7,072 nt of DNA from Clostridia bacterium (GTDB lineage: Bacteria > Bacillota_A > Clostridia > Christensenellales > Aristaeellaceae), in the NCBI GenBank assembly GCA_017648805.1, contig JAGCIC010000013.1, positions 1 to 7,072 on the forward strand, written 5' to 3'. The notes below the pieces were generated by a model. The model was given only the letters and a program-made list of their open reading frames with translations, was not told the origin of the DNA and searched no databases. The position numbers and the translations under genes are program-made. This document shows positions 7,002 to 7,072 of the stretch, one piece after another; the first letter of the stretch is position 1; each line of letters begins with the position of its first letter.

Positions 7002-7072
7002 TCAAAGCACCTGCAGCAGCAGTATCAGCAGCAGGTGTGCGGGATAAAAACCGTAGAAAAACCATTTGGGCA
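7002..7072 (-). CDS. C-terminal end of a TraX-family membrane protein (runs off right edge)
   Basis: Only the last 23 codons, ending in TGA at 7004-7002, are inside the window. The visible tail reads KWFFYGFYPAHLLLI and then a further run of leucines ending QVL. The pattern of an aromatic-rich KW.FY.FYP.HLL motif followed by a hydrophobic leucine stretch is the conserved C-terminal end of the TraX family. These are polytopic inner-membrane acyltransferase-like proteins, first known from F-pilin acetylation but widespread as chromosomal genes in Firmicutes with no tie to conjugation. The gene is 21 nt upstream of the MalY/PatB gene on the same strand, so it is probably cotranscribed. The call rests on a short fragment; another polytopic membrane protein is possible. 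Confidence 0.6.
   Translation of the reverse strand, partial: PKWFFYGFYPAHLLLILLLQVL

Noticed and set aside
7012..7034. CAG-type trinucleotide repeat at the right edge
   Set aside because: The tract is interrupted and corresponds to leucine-rich coding sequence of a membrane protein on the minus strand, so it is not an independent repeat element.

Overview
The window looks like ordinary chromosomal DNA from a fairly GC-rich Firmicute, most likely a gut or anaerobic member of the Clostridia. Three things suggest this. The clpB promoter carries a CtsR heptad-repeat operator, and CtsR is a Gram-positive (low-GC lineage) heat-shock repressor. Shine-Dalgarno sequences are purine-rich and close to the start codons. 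The encoded proteins (ClpB, a KdgK-type PfkB kinase, KduI, an M18 aminopeptidase, a PatB/MalY aminotransferase and a TraX-like protein) are all of kinds found in that group. The species cannot be named from the sequence alone.

Layout. Positions 1-1157 (minus strand) hold the first 385 codons of the disaggregase ClpB, which runs off the left edge. Positions 1158-1336 are a divergent promoter region: a consensus sigma-A promoter with an abutting CtsR operator fires leftward into clpB, and a separate promoter fires rightward. Positions 1337-3235 (plus strand) are a two-gene uronate unit: a 2-keto-3-deoxygluconate kinase (kdgK-like) and 5-keto-4-deoxyuronate isomerase (kduI). A strong hairpin at 3246-3283 separates this unit from the convergent genes on the other side. 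Positions 3291-6980 (minus strand) form a tightly packed operon, read right to left: PatB/MalY-type PLP enzyme, M18 aminopeptidase, 12-TM MFS transporter. The right edge (7002-7072, minus) is the last 23 codons of a TraX-family membrane protein, probably upstream in the same transcript.

How the genes work together. kduI and kdgK supply two non-consecutive steps in the catabolism of unsaturated uronates released by polysaccharide lyases (pectin, glycosaminoglycans). The reductase (KduD) and the aldolase (KdgA) needed between and after them are not in the window. The minus-strand operon links peptide trimming, beta-elimination of sulfur amino acids such as cystathionine, and a transporter of unknown substrate. 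ClpB is a heat-shock gene that appears unrelated to either unit except by sharing the intergenic space.

I found no mobile element, CRISPR array, RNA gene or evidence of a new system. The most informative non-coding signal is the promoter/operator arrangement of clpB.
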